64,000 nt of DNA from Sipunculus nudus (lineage: Eukaryota; Annelida; Sipuncula; Golfingiida; Sipunculidae), in contig CM049310.1 in NCBI GenBank assembly GCA_026874595.1, positions 30,877,558-30,941,557 on the forward strand, in the 5' to 3' direction. The position numbers and the translations under genes were made by a program. Below are positions 25,832 through 38,616 of this stretch, piece after piece. The notes under the pieces are model-generated. The model was not told the origin of the DNA. It was given only the letters and a program-made list of their open reading frames with translations, and did no database searches. How positions within the stretch are numbered: position 1 is the stretch's first letter; each line of letters opens with the position of its first letter.

Positions 25832-26680
25832 TTATTTTTTTTTTTCGCTTTAAATTTCTAAATTTTGGTAAATCTGCTTTTGTTTTACATATATGCTTAA
25901 TGTTCAGTCTTTGTATTGGAGTGTATATGAACATTACTATTTAGTTCCTTAAACCTGCTCATTCGTCTTTCCAGGGGTATTGCTAGCTGCTGCACCTTGG
26001 TATTACCTTGTCAAGACTACAGAAGTCTATGCAGTCTTTGTAACTTTGAATTGTAGATACGATAACTATATGGTACATACACTTTGCTCCAAGTCAGTCT
26101 TATTCACCATTTAGTGTCTTTACATGAGCACATCTTGGAACTAGATACCTAAATGCTCTGATGCATACCTTTGGTGATGGTAGCACTTGTCCAGAGCGTC
26201 AATGCTGATAAAAGTTTTGGAAAGTGTGCATGATCACTATCAATATTTCTCTTCCTATATTCAATGGTTTGTTGAAATGATGTTACAGTTTCTTAATGCT
26301 CCTAACATGCAGTGCCATGACCTGTTTATGTCAGCGAGCAAATTTCATTGTTTTTAGCAGTTCTTTAGTGACAAAAGGAAATAACAGCTCATATGCAGGA
26401 GGTTGAAGGTTTTATAGGTTGTGGCACATTGGAGGCATGGAGGACATCAAAGGAATCTTGTGTCCAATGCCAGAGCCTTCTTTATGCTGTCAGCCTTGTT
26501 TTTTCCTCTGTTTGAGCCATGGTACTTTATACTTGCACTTGATAACCTGCTGCTGCAGTCAGTCATTGCTCATGCTCTGACACAGGGCATGTTGATACTG
26601 ATAGTTATCCCTTTCCAGATCTGTCAGCAGTTACCCAGGAGGGATGTGTCAAGAGGTGTCCCTCATTAAAAATAATGCTG
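25832..26680. other. Gene-free sequence
   Basis: T-run near 25835-25845. The frame at 26421-26669 has no recognisable domain. Confidence 0.45.
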
Positions 26681-27195
26681 CTCTGTCACTGGTAGAACCA
26701 GAAGCTGCTCTGTTCTAGGGAGACATATAATGTTGCTCTGTCACTGGAAGAACCAGAAGCTGCACTGTTCTAGGGACAAATAATCCTTCTCTGTCACTAG
26801 TAGAACCAGAAGCTGCTCTGTTCTAGGGAGACATAATGTTGCTCTGTCACTGGTAGAACCAGAAGCTGCCCTGTTCTAGGGACAAATAATCCTGCTATGT
26901 CACTGGTAGAACCAGAAGCTGCTCTGTTCTAGGGACAAATAATCCTACTCTGTCACTGGTAGAACCAGTAACTTCTCTGATCTTGGGACAGATAATGCTG
27001 CTCTGTCACTGGTAGAACCAGAATCTACTCTGTTCAAGGGACAAATTATCCTGCTCTGTCACTGGTAGAACCAGAAACTGATCTGATATATGGACAAATA
27101 ATCCAGCTCTGTCACTGGTAGAACTAGAAGGTGCTCTGTTCTAGGGGCAAATAATGCTGCTCTGTCACTGGTAGAACTATAAGGTGCTCTGCAAG
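26681..27195 (+). repeat. Minisatellite, 53-bp unit, ~10 copies
   Basis: The block CTCTGTCACTGGTAGAACCA starts at 26681, 26736, 26789, 26842, 26895, 26948, 27001, 27054, 27107 and 27160. The spacing is 53 bp after a first unit of 55. Each unit also has 'ctgttctagggacaaataat'. Confidence 0.95.
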
Positions 27196-29100
27196 AACCT
27201 CTTCTTACTATGCTTCCAGAAGTCTTAATCTGTTTGGCACTGGGATACGCTGTTCTGCTCCTCAAAGAGTCTGCTATTCTGGAAAGATTCTTTGTTTGTT
27301 GGAAAATTGTTTTGTCTGTTAATGTTTTGCTTTTGGGTAATCTGGAAAGTACTGTTCAACTCAGTGCAATGACTTATCATTTTTGCAAAGCCTGTTCCAG
27401 ATGTGCTCTTGGAACAATGTGTAGTGATTTTACTGTTAAATAAAATCTTGTTCTTCTATGATTAGAAAATCTGTGACTGTCCTGTATGCTGAAGAAATAC
27501 TCTACTGAGACAAGAATCTGATACCATGATCTTGTAAAACCCTAATCCCGCAAAAGACAGTTACTCCTCTAATGCAGCAAGAGTCCGTTACTGCTCAAGA
27601 GTAAAATATTTACAAAGGTTTCAGGATAAGATGGAGGGATAAACACTCTGTTACTAACAATGACGTCTGCAGATAACTTAAGAACTTGCTTTGAATAGAG
27701 ATACCATGTTGGTAAAGTTAATGTTCAAAGGTAACAGTCATTACATTTGATTAATACCCATGTTATATTAACTTGAAGCTTGTTTGTGATACATAAATGA
27801 AGGAACAAGTGTTCTTCTCAGTGTGAGTGTCATTATTTACTGTCATTTTGGTTAAAAGGAGATACACACCTGTCACTGGGTCTCATTAAGGTTGTGTAAA
27901 AGCCACTTCATACACTAGGCATGAGAGCATGTACAAACACTTAATATCTGACTGTGACATCCGGTGTGTGATGATCTGTAGTAAGAATATGGACTTAAGA
28001 AAACTACCTCGCATGGTAAAAGTTGTACCACACACACTTAATGATACAGGATATGTTACAGTATGATATGATGTGTATAAATAGTGGAGCAAAGTCATCC
28101 ACCACAGTTCCACTGTCCACTTGTTCCTTCCTCACAGTATTGTTACCACCGAGGTCTCTTTCATGTGAACTCTGACCTTTTGTCACCACACACATATGCT
28201 CCTGTCTCACTGTGACAGAGTCTGTTGATGCCACGGTACCTGCAGCTCCTCAAAAACAAGTTGGTCCTTTCGTAAAGTGGATATTTTTTTACCTGTGCCA
28301 ACAAATGTGGCAGTGGTTTATTTGATTGGTTGTGTATGTGTCGGACACAGCATATTTTGATTAAATTTATGAAAAGATGGATCATTGAAAGATAGGAGAA
28401 AATTATAATTTCAGGATGGATCATTGAAGTAGTATATATAATTCTGGATTCAGATCCATTCAAATGAGCCCCTTTTTGCCTTCTGTCTCTGTTTGTTTTC
28501 TGTATTGTTGTCTCAAAAATTTAACTGATCCACCCCTTAATGTTATAACTTCTTTTCTTTATGGCCTACTTTCTCCCAAAAATATCATGAAATTCATCAC
28601 AGAACTTTCAGATATATTTTTAGGACAAGAGGGTATCTTTAACATTCATGGCCTGTAGTGAGTAACTGACATAATCATTGAGACTTCAGTATCATGGAGT
28701 CCAGGGCAGTGAGTGATGTGTCCTTAAAGCTGCTGTTTGCTGGCCGTAGCGGTTTTATCCAGACCCTGTGACTAACCATATTCAGGTCCTCTTTACTTCA
28801 AGGCCAACCCTCTCCAAAATGAATTGAAATCCATTTATAACTTGTAGATTACTGACAGACTGGAATAATTTTTAGACAAGAAATAATGGAAAACTAGAGT
28901 TTTGTTGTTGTTTTGTTGTCTGTTTTGTTTTCAGTATCATGCTTGTTTTAATTATCTAGCCCTTGCCTAGCTTACTAGCTTTCTGTGACCATCAAAAATG
29001 TATTCATTCCTTTGGGGTGGGGGGGGGGGGGTAATTTGTCAAAATTTCTAATGTGTTTCCATATATGTGGAAATAAAATTAAATGAAGAATATCAAAATA
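27196..29100. other. Gene-free sequence
   Basis: A G-run lies at 29019-29031. Several short frames (27210-27443, 28161-28463 minus, 28464-28658) lack domain or splice support. Confidence 0.45.
29019..29031. repeat. Poly-G run, 13 bases
   Basis: Uninterrupted G tract just beyond the possible poly(A) region of the antisense candidate exon. Confidence 0.95.
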
Positions 29101-29105
29101 AAAAA

Positions 29106-29111
29106 TTTATT
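29106..29111 (-). terminator. Possible poly(A) signal of antisense candidate exon
   Basis: AATAAA on the minus strand, about 280 bases past the TGA at 29390. The surrounding sequence is very AT-rich, so a chance match is possible. Confidence 0.3.
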
Positions 29112-29389
29112 TAAATTATAAAATTAATCAATCTTTTTAATGATCTAAAACAAAATAAAAAAGCAATGTGACTGTTTCGTTCAGCATTCAATACTTTGCA
29201 CTGATATGGCTTATTTTGATACAATACTTGGTGACGCCCTTCTTGTTTTGATCAGTTCTTGACACCATCAAGTTGACTGAACACTGGAGGGGAACTTGAA
29301 GCCATATGCAGTCTTATGTTCATTTTTCCAGGAAGTTGATATTCTAACACATGGTTATTTACATACCACAGTGCTGCAGCTGACAGGCC

Positions 29390-29801
29390 TCATGTTTGGC
29401 TTGTCAAGGGTCTGTTGCTTTTACGTTTAGCTAGCTTTTTCTCATGTCTTGTTAAGTGACTTTTTTTGTCAGTCAGCCAGTGGTTAAACATCTGGTAAAA
29501 ATGCTCAGCATTAGTTAGTCTGCCGGCTGTATCAGAAAGATCAGACTCCATCAACATGCATGCAGAGGTCTTTTTGTGACAATTAAAATTCTCCTGATTT
29601 TGTAGAGATAATGGCAGTTTGGACCCAGCTGATAGCAGCCTGACAAATTGCTCTATGCAGGCTATGACACCAGATATTGGAAGGCGGACAGCATTTAGAG
29701 AATGCTTACCAGCCAACTGAGATGAACTTATCAGAGCCAACTTGATGATTTTTGCCTGGCTGTATTTATACACCGGCTCATATTGCTCCCTTCCAGGAAA
29801 C
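29390..29801 (-). CDS. Possible 3'-terminal coding exon of an unrecognised gene, antisense to NCOA
   Basis: A 137-codon open frame on the minus strand follows a plausible acceptor (TTATTGTGACAG, then G TTT CCT GGA). It ends at a TGA at 29390 and has an AATAAA at 29106-29111, about 280 bases beyond the stop. The protein looks real rather than random: it has amphipathic stretches such as AKIIKLALISSSQLAGKHSL and GVIACIEQFVRLL, and a basic C-terminal tail (HLTRHEKKLAKRKS). An in-frame stop lies directly before the acceptor region, and the first ATG comes only about 80 codons into the frame. It therefore fits a last exon better than a single-exon gene. Any earlier exons would lie at higher coordinates, overlapping the coactivator gene in antisense. 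I do not recognise the family. It could instead be a retrocopy fragment or a chance frame; at this base composition a frame this long is uncommon but not impossible. Confidence 0.4.
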
Positions 29802-29972
29802 CTGTCACAATAACCCAACTAGTGCCTGTTTAGAAAATACTGTTTAATTTCAACAAATGATTGGGTGTCAATGTGTGTTTTGGTTGTTGCAAACTAAAAT
29901 AGTCCCCTCTTGCTGTTGGACAGGTGGGGGTTGCGTCATGGGGGACTTACATATGTCTTGTGTTCTTTACAG

Positions 29973-30145
29973 AAACAAATGTCTGAATGAGAAGCGGCGT
30001 CGGGAGCAGGAGAACGTCTACATTGAGGAACTGGCTGAGCTAATCTCAGCCAATGTGGCGGACATGAGTAGTTTCTATGTCAAGCCTGATAAGTGTGCCA
30101 TCCTTCAAGAGACGGTAAATCAGATTCGACAAATTAAACAAGAAG
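29973..30145 (+). CDS. NCOA: Internal exon of p160/SRC nuclear receptor coactivator: bHLH domain
   Basis: This exon encodes 57 complete codons that form the N-terminal basic helix-loop-helix of the p160 steroid receptor coactivator family (NCOA1/2/3, Drosophila Taiman). These nuclear proteins are recruited by ligand-bound nuclear receptors, or by bHLH-PAS partners, and bring in histone acetyltransferases. The basic region reads [10 protein letters not shown], followed by helix 1 ([12 protein letters not shown]), a loop with the family signature VKPDKCAIL, and helix 2 ([13 protein letters not shown]). The exon is bounded by a good acceptor (pyrimidine-rich tract ending ttctttacag) and a consensus donor (AAG followed by gtgagt). 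It begins with the third base of a split codon and ends with the first base of the next. The reading frame continues upstream to an ATG at 29857, but that part looks intronic. The PAS, receptor-interaction and activation domains would lie in exons that I could not find in the window. [20 protein letters not shown] looks closer to invertebrate than to vertebrate members. Confidence 0.93.
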
Positions 30146-33100
30146 GTGAGTTTTGTTTAGAAAGTCTTTTTTAAGTGTGCACGCTTTGCTCATCTGTACC
30201 TCAAAAATTGTAAAGATTATGTTCAGATCTGTGACAGTTACTGTCTTCATGTTTAGATCTGTGATAGTTACTGTCTTTGCTTTTTTGAGATTTCTTTGAA
30301 ATCTATGGATTCTTTGCATGTCTTTTACCGGAATTGTTGTGTTCCATTGCTCACCAGTTTCCACATCTTAAAATTATTTTGATACAGTGTGTTGTAATTG
30401 TTTCTGGATGTTTTCACTTTCTGTGTCCTTCATTAAGTCTGTTGTCCATTTGATTTGTTTGATGATTTTTCTGTGTGCTGTGGGAGTTCAAATGATGTTC
30501 ATATTCCTCCATGTTTACTTGTTTTGAAAATTGATAATGTCTACAAATATCAAGCTGAAATAAAAAAAAAACATTTTAAAGTGTAATAGATCATTAGATA
30601 TTGTTGTGTAACATCAACAGTGATGTGCCTCTTTTTATTGTGGCTTTTGTTGACAATATCTGTATGGGGGAAATGAGTTTTGACATTGTATTTTCCAGCC
30701 TTTTCTCACTGTATAGGTTAGAAACTGAAAGGTTATGTTGATACCTTATCACACACATAATTCACAAAAATATACACAAAAAATATTGGGGTTTCAAGAA
30801 ACTAATAATGGCCTTGTTTATCAAAAACCATTTTTTGTTTTATTACTTTTATAACTTTAGCATTGAGGAAGACATGCAGAAAAGCAGAAAATATCCATAA
30901 ATCAGATATGTGGTAACATTTTAAATGTCCAACTTAATGGTCATCCTACATTTTATGAGGACCTTGCACTTATACACTGCTTTCTGGGACAGGGTTTTCC
31001 ATGTATCAGCCCGAGGCTCATAGGACAGTGGCAAGATGAGACCAATGAGAGCAAAGTATTGCTGGTTTCATAGTTGCTCAGACCCACAATGCTTATTGGT
31101 CATTGGTTGGAACATCTTGGCCCTGTTCCATGCCCCTGGTGGCAATATGTAGCAAATCTTGATATTAAAAATGATAATAAAGTGGAAGAATTTCAGAGAA
31201 GGAAGGTAGCTTGACTGTTACGTTCCTGTGTGCAGTCTAAATACAAATGACTGTTATTTTATGATAATTTCAGAGTACACAAAAATAGTTGTTGAGTTTT
31301 AAACTATGTTGTATTCTTATGAAGTAATTTGCTAATTAAATATGTGGTGATACTTGGTAATTATGAAAAAGAATCAGTGAAGTTACTGTCTTAAGAAAGA
31401 TGTTAATACAGAATATGGTTCATAACATTATTTGTCAAGATTGTCCATGTAGCCATTTCAAGAAGAATGTTCAAGTAGTCTGCTGCCTTCCCACCTGTTT
31501 ATTATATAATCCATAGGAAGGAAAATAATAACAGCGTCGGTAAAGATAATATTTAAGAAAAAGGGCTGGAGCCTGGAGATAATTGCCACATCTCAGATGA
31601 TGTACAAGACCAGGCGTTAGCGGATGTAACCAATATTTGGATATGATGAAGCTGTAAAGGGTAAGGCGTTGCAAGCGTAAATAAGGATGGATTAGTAAAA
31701 GCCCAGCTTCTGATTCTAACAAGAGTAGACAGGGCGGGGCGTTTTGCATCTGAACAGGCTAGATAAACCTAATAAAGCAATGGATAATGGGGGAGAGTGC
31801 CTGATGGATGAAGGAACCCAGCCAGGCTGCAGAGCGTTCTGTTTGCTCTTCTGGATGCACTTATCGCTGAAGTGTCAATTACAGGTGAAATAATTAGAAC
31901 TTATGGAAAATGATTACTTTAAATATAGGCAGGACAGAATGCTGCCAACACAAGAAAACCCACATACTGATCTTGATATAAACCTGGTCAGCCATTACAA
32001 CACTACTTTGTGGTAGGAATGATTTTTTTTTTCAAATGTGTAAGCTTCAGTTTAAGCCGCCAGAATTAGTTTAAGCAGGATATACTCATTGAGGAAAAGG
32101 TGCATCATCTGACAAATTGGCTAACCCAATGTGTGTACTAACCCCACCTTGGGCATTTGACAAAATTAAGTTTGGGGAAAAAAGCAGGTTTTTCTTGGTT
32201 TTGGGGTTATGCAGACAAGAAAAGGGCACGTTATCAAATGAGAATAACCCATTTGATTGGAGTTCATTGATGAACATGGGCTGGTACACAGGCTGAGGCA
32301 GCAACCAACCGAGAGTTGTGTCAGAGGTTTTTGCGACAATTCTAGATTTAGTGATTGTGAGAGTAAAGGTCGTTCCGATATGGTTGCCACTGGGACTCTC
32401 ATTTAGTTTCCAGTGGCTGGGTCAAACTCAAGTCATGGGCCTGATTACTAGCCTATGTGCCAGCATGGTTGCCATGGTAACCTCATAATCCCTGCTGAAG
32501 AATGCAATGGTTGGTAAAGCTTTTTGACTATCTAATATTACTGTTTTGTTATGAAATCTCATGGAGAGACCTGCTTAATATCCATTTTAATATCAAGTTT
32601 TGAAAGCTTCACATGTTGAGGTAAGTAGGATTTCCTTGCAGCAGGACTTTTTGACAAGAACCAAGTCATGGATTAGGTTGGTTCCCTGGCATCACATGGA
32701 AGTGGGCCCTTTGGCTTTAATTGGGCTAGTCAAAAGGGATTTTTCATATGGCATCAGCTCACTTGCTTGGTTTCAGACAAATGAGCCGCTTTATTCATAG
32801 TTTAGGTGGGCACAGCTTTACTTCAAACCTTTGGACTTCCAGCCAGGCAGGCACTTAAGGACAGCAGTTAATGAGTAAATCAAAGGAAATGCTGCACTTG
32901 TTGATGATTGTTGACTAGGATTTGTCTCTCAGAGATGACCCTACACAGTGAATATGAAAATCTTCTGCATTTTAGAACTTCTCAGTCTCTCTTACCAACC
33001 TAGTCTTCTATTCTTAATCTCTAGATTCTCAGATAAGAGTGTTAATGGTTACACGTTTGGTTTATACTAAGTTCATGCTGGGAATCTTGATTGTTCATTT

Positions 33101-36100
33101 TGAATCAACTGAATCAGTTACTCAAATGATGAGTGAAAGTTAAATAGATTTGTTCCATTTGTGTTGAGACCATCTTATCTGTCAGTAATACTTGGTTGAA
33201 ATCCAGGTGTATATTAGCTCAGCTGATTTTTCAGTGTGACCTGGCTGTAGTGCCAAGCTCATGTTAGTTTCTCATTTGAAATAAAATAGTGGAAGGCAAG
33301 TTCTAGAAATTCCTAATTCTTATTCTTTGATGTATAGGTGGCCTTGAAATATGCTGTGTCCCTTGGTTTTGGTGAGCTTTGTCATTTCTGTGAGACTGTT
33401 GGTGCAACCTTTAAATGATTCTTTAATTCAACCTTTAACATTTAAAGTTTAATATTTATTTTGAGACTGTTAAAAAATAGCAGTCATGCCACAGTTTTAG
33501 CTTTGTCATCATATAGTTTTCTCTGGACCATAACATCAAATTAAAAGGACTAAATCAGACGCATACTCCAGTCATCATCCAAAGTTTGAACAAAATTGTT
33601 CAACAGACTTCAGAAAGTTACTATTAGTTATGAAAATTGAAAAGAGTTGGTACATTTTGAAATTAAAAATCTCAGGACTTAATGCTTGGGCTTGATATTT
33701 TATGTGCTTTATCTTGTATAACTTGTAAGTCTTGTATAACTTATAAGTTGTACAAGACAGATATCAACCTTCATTAGTTATGCTCAGTGTCATTACTCAT
33801 GGCTCACCTGTTATCCCTTGACCTATATTATACCTTTACCTTTAAATATTGTATGAGCGTAGCCCTGTGATTGGACAGTCCTGCTATTGTTATCAGTAAT
33901 GACTGTGATGAATGTGAGTCAGCGTGTATTGAAGGTGAAGCTCTTTATTCCTTATCAGTAAAGATTCATAATCCTGATAGCGGTGCTTTTTTTTTGGAGC
34001 ATGAAAAGTTGACTATGTTTGTTTACAGAGAGATGTGCACAAAAATACTTTTCTTCCTTTAGTGTCTTCACATATTTTGAGGGATTTCAAGAAATTTAAT
34101 TTATTTTTAATGGGGAGGGTTTTAAGCATTACATTTCTGTGGCTAAAAAGTTGCCTTGAGTAGGAAGTAATACAAGAGCAGTTGAACCAAAGTGTTAGAA
34201 ATATGTGTGGTCAGAGCAGATTCAAAATAGCCAGTAAGTTTAGTCTGATTAACTGGATAGGTTATGTATGATACTTTATTTAAGGTTAATATCTACTTTA
34301 AAGAAATAAGTACATTTAGTATAATATTGACTTTTAAACATAAGCCATGAAATACAAATGATTGTTTTCGTTGTGAAAGTAGTGTAATGCGTGGGTTTAT
34401 CAACATTTGGAAAATATGATCCGGAATATCTCTTGAGCACCAGAAAAATTAACATTTTTAGTCAGATCTGTGAACGTTTATCATCAAGATTTTTTTTTAA
34501 ATTTTAGTCAGAGTACTGTTATTTTTATCACTGATAAATGTTGGTATTTCCATGTCATTTGAACCTGCAAATAAATAAAGTTCACTTCAGCATTTTTAAA
34601 CCTTCATAGTGGTTTATGATCTGAAATTTGAAGAACGTTGGTATTCATAGAATAATATTTTTGAATAACAGGGCTGGGGAGCACTTTACAAATTGATACT
34701 AATACAAGCTGGCATGCTACATCTCATCAGCAGGCGAGGTTGCCCTGGTGCTTTTACAAGCATTTTTGTTCTCTGGATAAATGCTGGCAAAGTGCACAAG
34801 ACTCGCCAGATACGACCTGTTCATTATGTCTGTGTTAGCGCAGTCCCAAGGAGCCCGTTAAAGCTAAAATACACAAGGTAAACACCCAGTTCACCATAGT
34901 GTTTGAAAAGCCAAGTGGAATTCTTCAGTGTCCCCTTTGGACTAGGGCATTTGTCCCCTGCCCGTCCATAACAATATGAAGCACAATGCATAACCAAGCA
35001 TTGTTTAGGCTTTTATCATCACATGCAGCGCTTACACACCCAGGTAGGTGGAGCTTGAGCATGTTGTGTGTGTATTAAATCATATCGTTTGAGAGCTGCG
35101 CTAATGGATACAGTGGACAAACGTTGGCATGCTGCCTGCGCATTGCAGTGTAGCCAAGTCAACATGTAGGATCAATATATATATCAATGGGGACCAGGCA
35201 GGCTAGTTACCAAAACAAGAGTATATAATGATCTGGAGTTGAAGGGGGGGGGGGTACATAATCCAGGATCAGCTGGTGATTGTGTACACATTCGAGTACC
35301 CTGGAAGTGTTGGTGTCAGCTTGCCAGAAACCAACTGGCTGACTTTTCTGTACTTGAGATCAGAAATACATATACTGAGGGATCCCTGAGTTTATACAGG
35401 TGGTCATGTTTGACTGGGCGTTGTTGGAAACTGTGTAACACTACACTGCCTCTGATGTTTTGAATGAATATGTGTGAACTAAAGCATATGTTTATTAAGC
35501 ATTCTCATATTATTACACAACCAGTGTTATAAAATCAGGTTTATAAATTATAACGGGACTTATGGTGGATGTTTGTTAGGTTGCACATTTTGCAAAATAA
35601 TATATATCATGATGGATTTTGTTGTTCAAAAGATATTTGATGCATTTCTTGATAATTTATTAACATTATATGCAATCATGTATTTGCATTTCTAATACAT
35701 GCTTTTAATACATGTATTCTTTTTTGTTAAATAGTTAAATAGTTATGGTCAAAACTTAAAAACTTAATCCACGTGAATGAAATTATAATATTTTTCTTTA
35801 AGTAATTGATAGGCATGGATTAACAGGCTTTAGGCCCCTTCAGCACGAGGCAGAAGTTGTTACAGGGTGCTGATGGGGTAGGACTACAGGGTACGTTGTC
35901 TTCACCATCAGGCTTACAGCTACTGTTCACTCTACATACTTTATTTAACTAAACACTTCCATGTTTCATGCCATGCCATGTGTAATATTAAACAGTCCCT
36001 TTCTGTGCCACCTTGGAAAGTGTACATTTATATCTGTGTTTAAGTACATATTGCTCGCCATCAGTTTACCTGAGCATCTTTCAGTTCAGCCTTGTTCTTA

Positions 36101-36423
36101 TATTAACACCTTGGTGCCTTTCATCTTATCATAGTCAAGAAGATGATAACTTCATCTAGAAATCCCAAGTAAGGAGATGCTTCCCATATGCAACTGGAAG
36201 TATGATTGTGACTTCCATTTAATTCTGACCTTTGTATTAATTTCTGTAACTTACAAGTGAAACTGAAAGACAGCGAGTCTGTGTCAGATTTAGACAACCA
36301 TTGCTTTGTCACAGTTTATAAATCTCAAACCTTTGGTTTTATGGTGTAAAAATGACTACAGTTTTCTAAAAGCTGATTTTATGTGAGGCATCATATGGAG
36401 GTAAGAATTGATGACATGTATGA
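30146..36423 (+). other. Intron downstream of the bHLH exon
   Basis: The segment begins with the donor gtgagt and shows no further coactivator exon that I can recognise. A 31-bp duplication (agatctgtgacagttactgt) lies at 30224-30280. A less AT-rich patch at 31480-31870 and another at 34680-34890 have no coding frame and could be regulatory. An X-box lies at 32468-32481 and a G11 run at 35244-35254. Confidence 0.55.
32468..32481. promoter_or_regulatory. RFX-type X-box
   Basis: GTTGCCATGGTAAC matches the full RFX consensus (GTTGCC, 2-base spacer, GGTAAC). It lies 2.3 kb into the intron after the bHLH exon. Binding is inference. Confidence 0.5.
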
Positions 36424-36424
36424 G

Positions 36425-36450
36425 ATATATATATATATATATATATATAT
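36425..36450. repeat. (AT)13 tract abutting the foldback element
   Basis: A dinucleotide run ending exactly where the left inverted end begins. It is probably the AT-rich insertion target. Confidence 0.95.
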
Positions 36451-36848
36451 GTCAAGGCCCAGATTAGAATCTGGCCCAATTTAAAACTGGGCCAGCCTAG
36501 ATCAAAAGTTTGATTTGGACCGGCCCAGATCAAAATTCTAATCTGGGCCAGACCAGTTTTTAACTGGGCCAGCCCAGATTAAAATTTTGATCTGGACCGG
36601 TCCAGATTAAAATCCTGTGGTGAAGACTTCAGGATTTAAATCTGGTCTGGACTGATTTTAAACTGGGCTGGCCCAGATCAGAATTTTGATCTGGGCTGGT
36701 TAAGTTTACAATCCTGTGGTGGACTGATTTTAAACTGGGCCGGCCCAGATCAAAATTTTAATCTGGGCTAGTCAAGATTACAATCCTGTGGTGGACTGAT
36801 TTTAAACTGGGCCTAACCAGATCAGAATCCTAATCTAATCTTAGCTAG
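36451..36848 (+). repeat. Left inverted arm of F1
   Basis: About five short subunits alternate contrasting text ('aactgggccagcccagat' and 'aatcctgtggtggactgatt'). It pairs with 42957-43251 in reverse complement. Confidence 0.85.
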
Positions 36849-36853
36849 CATGA

Positions 36854-38616
36854 TTTTTAGCTCAGCTGACTATAAGTCATCTGAGCTATAGTCGTGGTCC
36901 ATTGTCCGTCGTCCGTCCGTCTGTCCGTCCGTCTGTCCGTAGATGTGGCACGTTTTGACACCGTAAGACCTAGGAATCCAAAATTCAGCATAATGTTAGA
37001 TGTCCCCAAGATCTCCTACCAAGCCGAAAACTGGGTCTTTGCGACTTCATTCCTTTGAGAAATTAAGGAAAAACCTCAATTTTTTATTAAAAACCTATTT
37101 TCACACTTCAGGACTGCCTAATATCAAAACCACTCATCTGTATTTCCTCATATACAAATAATCCTCTATATAATTCCTATGTACATGCCAGAAATTAGGT
37201 CTGTATTATATAATTTAAAAAAGTTATGGGCCCAAACATAATGCATTTTGTAAATAATCAGGAAAGAAATTTTATCACTTAACACAAAACTTGTTAAAGC
37301 TAAGCACTTTTTTTCCAGTAATATTACTTTTATTAATCAAAATTAAATTGTATACCCAAAATTAGATCAAAATCTTTTATATTTTTTAAAATATTAGCAA
37401 AAATAAAAAATTGGTACCTTAAATTTTGCCCAACTTTGACCATGGCACGTTTTTTTGCTGTAACTGCTGTGGATTTAATTTTCACAGCATGTTTTTGTTA
37501 GCATTTCAACTGTTAACACCAAAAATTTGAAACCAGTTGATCAAAAACTGTAGATTTTATTCAAGTTTTCAAGCACCATGTCACATATTGCTAGTGTTAT
37601 GCAGTTTGCTAGAGCTCAGCTCCCGAGCTTCAGCTTTAAGTTCCTTAAATTTGGCATACAGTTAGATTTCTCCAAAATCCCCTACCATGCCAAGAATTTG
37701 GTCACTAGGACTTAATTCCTTCGAGATATCAATGAAAAACTTCATTTTTCCATTAAAAACCCATTGTTACACTTTAAGACTGCCTAATATCAAAACCACT
37801 GATCTGACTTTGATCATTTATAATATACATATTTTTCTATACATTCGCTATGCACATGCCAGAAAAGATGTCAGTATTGTGTATTTTTTTTAAGTTATGG
37901 GCCCAAACATAATGCACTTTGTAAAAAATCAAGAAATATATTTACTCCCTTAACAAGGGCATTGCTGAAGCTAGAGATTTTATTGTCAGGGATGTTACAT
38001 TATTTAATCAGGATTCAATTGAATACCCAAAATTAGATCTGAATTTTATAAATTTTATAAGTTATTAGTATAAATATAAAATTAGTACCTTAAATTTTGC
38101 CCAACTGTGACCATGGCACATTTGTTTCCTGAGAGCACTGTTGATATAATTTTCATATCATGCACACATAAGGATTTCAGCTTTTTAGTTTAGAAAGCTG
38201 AAAGAAATTGGCCAAATATTGTAGCTTTTATTAATGTTTTTTATTAGACCCTGTCAGACTTTGGCTCTCTCCAGCCCCTCTTGAGTCACCTGTATGTTGA
38301 CCTTGTTGACCTTTCATCAAATTATGCACGCTTGAGGCGAGAATCCAGGCAGCTTATGGCCAGCCACAGTTGATCCAGGTGTCCAACCCAACTCATCTAG
38401 TAGTTTTAACCAACAACATAACAATAAACAATAAATTAATAAATTTTTCTTGGTTTTTAATAACAAATTAAAGAAAAATAGAAAAGGAATTTGTTAGTTT
38501 ATAATAACAGGAAATTAACTTGCAGTTACTGATGATATAAGAATCTTGTATTGATGGGTAGAATGTCACATATTCCAAATAACACCATTCAGTCACCTAT
38601 GGCATTTTTCAGTTCA
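36854..38616 (+). repeat. Hairpin/(TCCG)n family unit, copy A1
   Basis: It starts TTTTTAGCTCAGCTGACTAT. The hairpin at 36859-36887 pairs AGCTCAG with CTGAGCT and TGACT with AGTCA around a 3-base loop. A TCCG/TCTG tract (36904-36940) follows. The unit is internally duplicated with an offset of about 670 bp: block 'gttagatgtccccaagatct' near 36993 matches 'gttagatttctccaaaatcc' near 37661, and GACCATGGCACG near 37438 matches GACCATGGCACA near 38109. It ends 'cacctatggcatttttcag'. No coding function; the similar short frames in each copy are shadows of the repeat. Confidence 0.85.

Noticed and set aside
29857-29972. ATG-initiated extension of the bHLH frame
   Set aside because: The translation upstream of the acceptor has no family similarity, and the consensus acceptor at 29972 explains the boundary.
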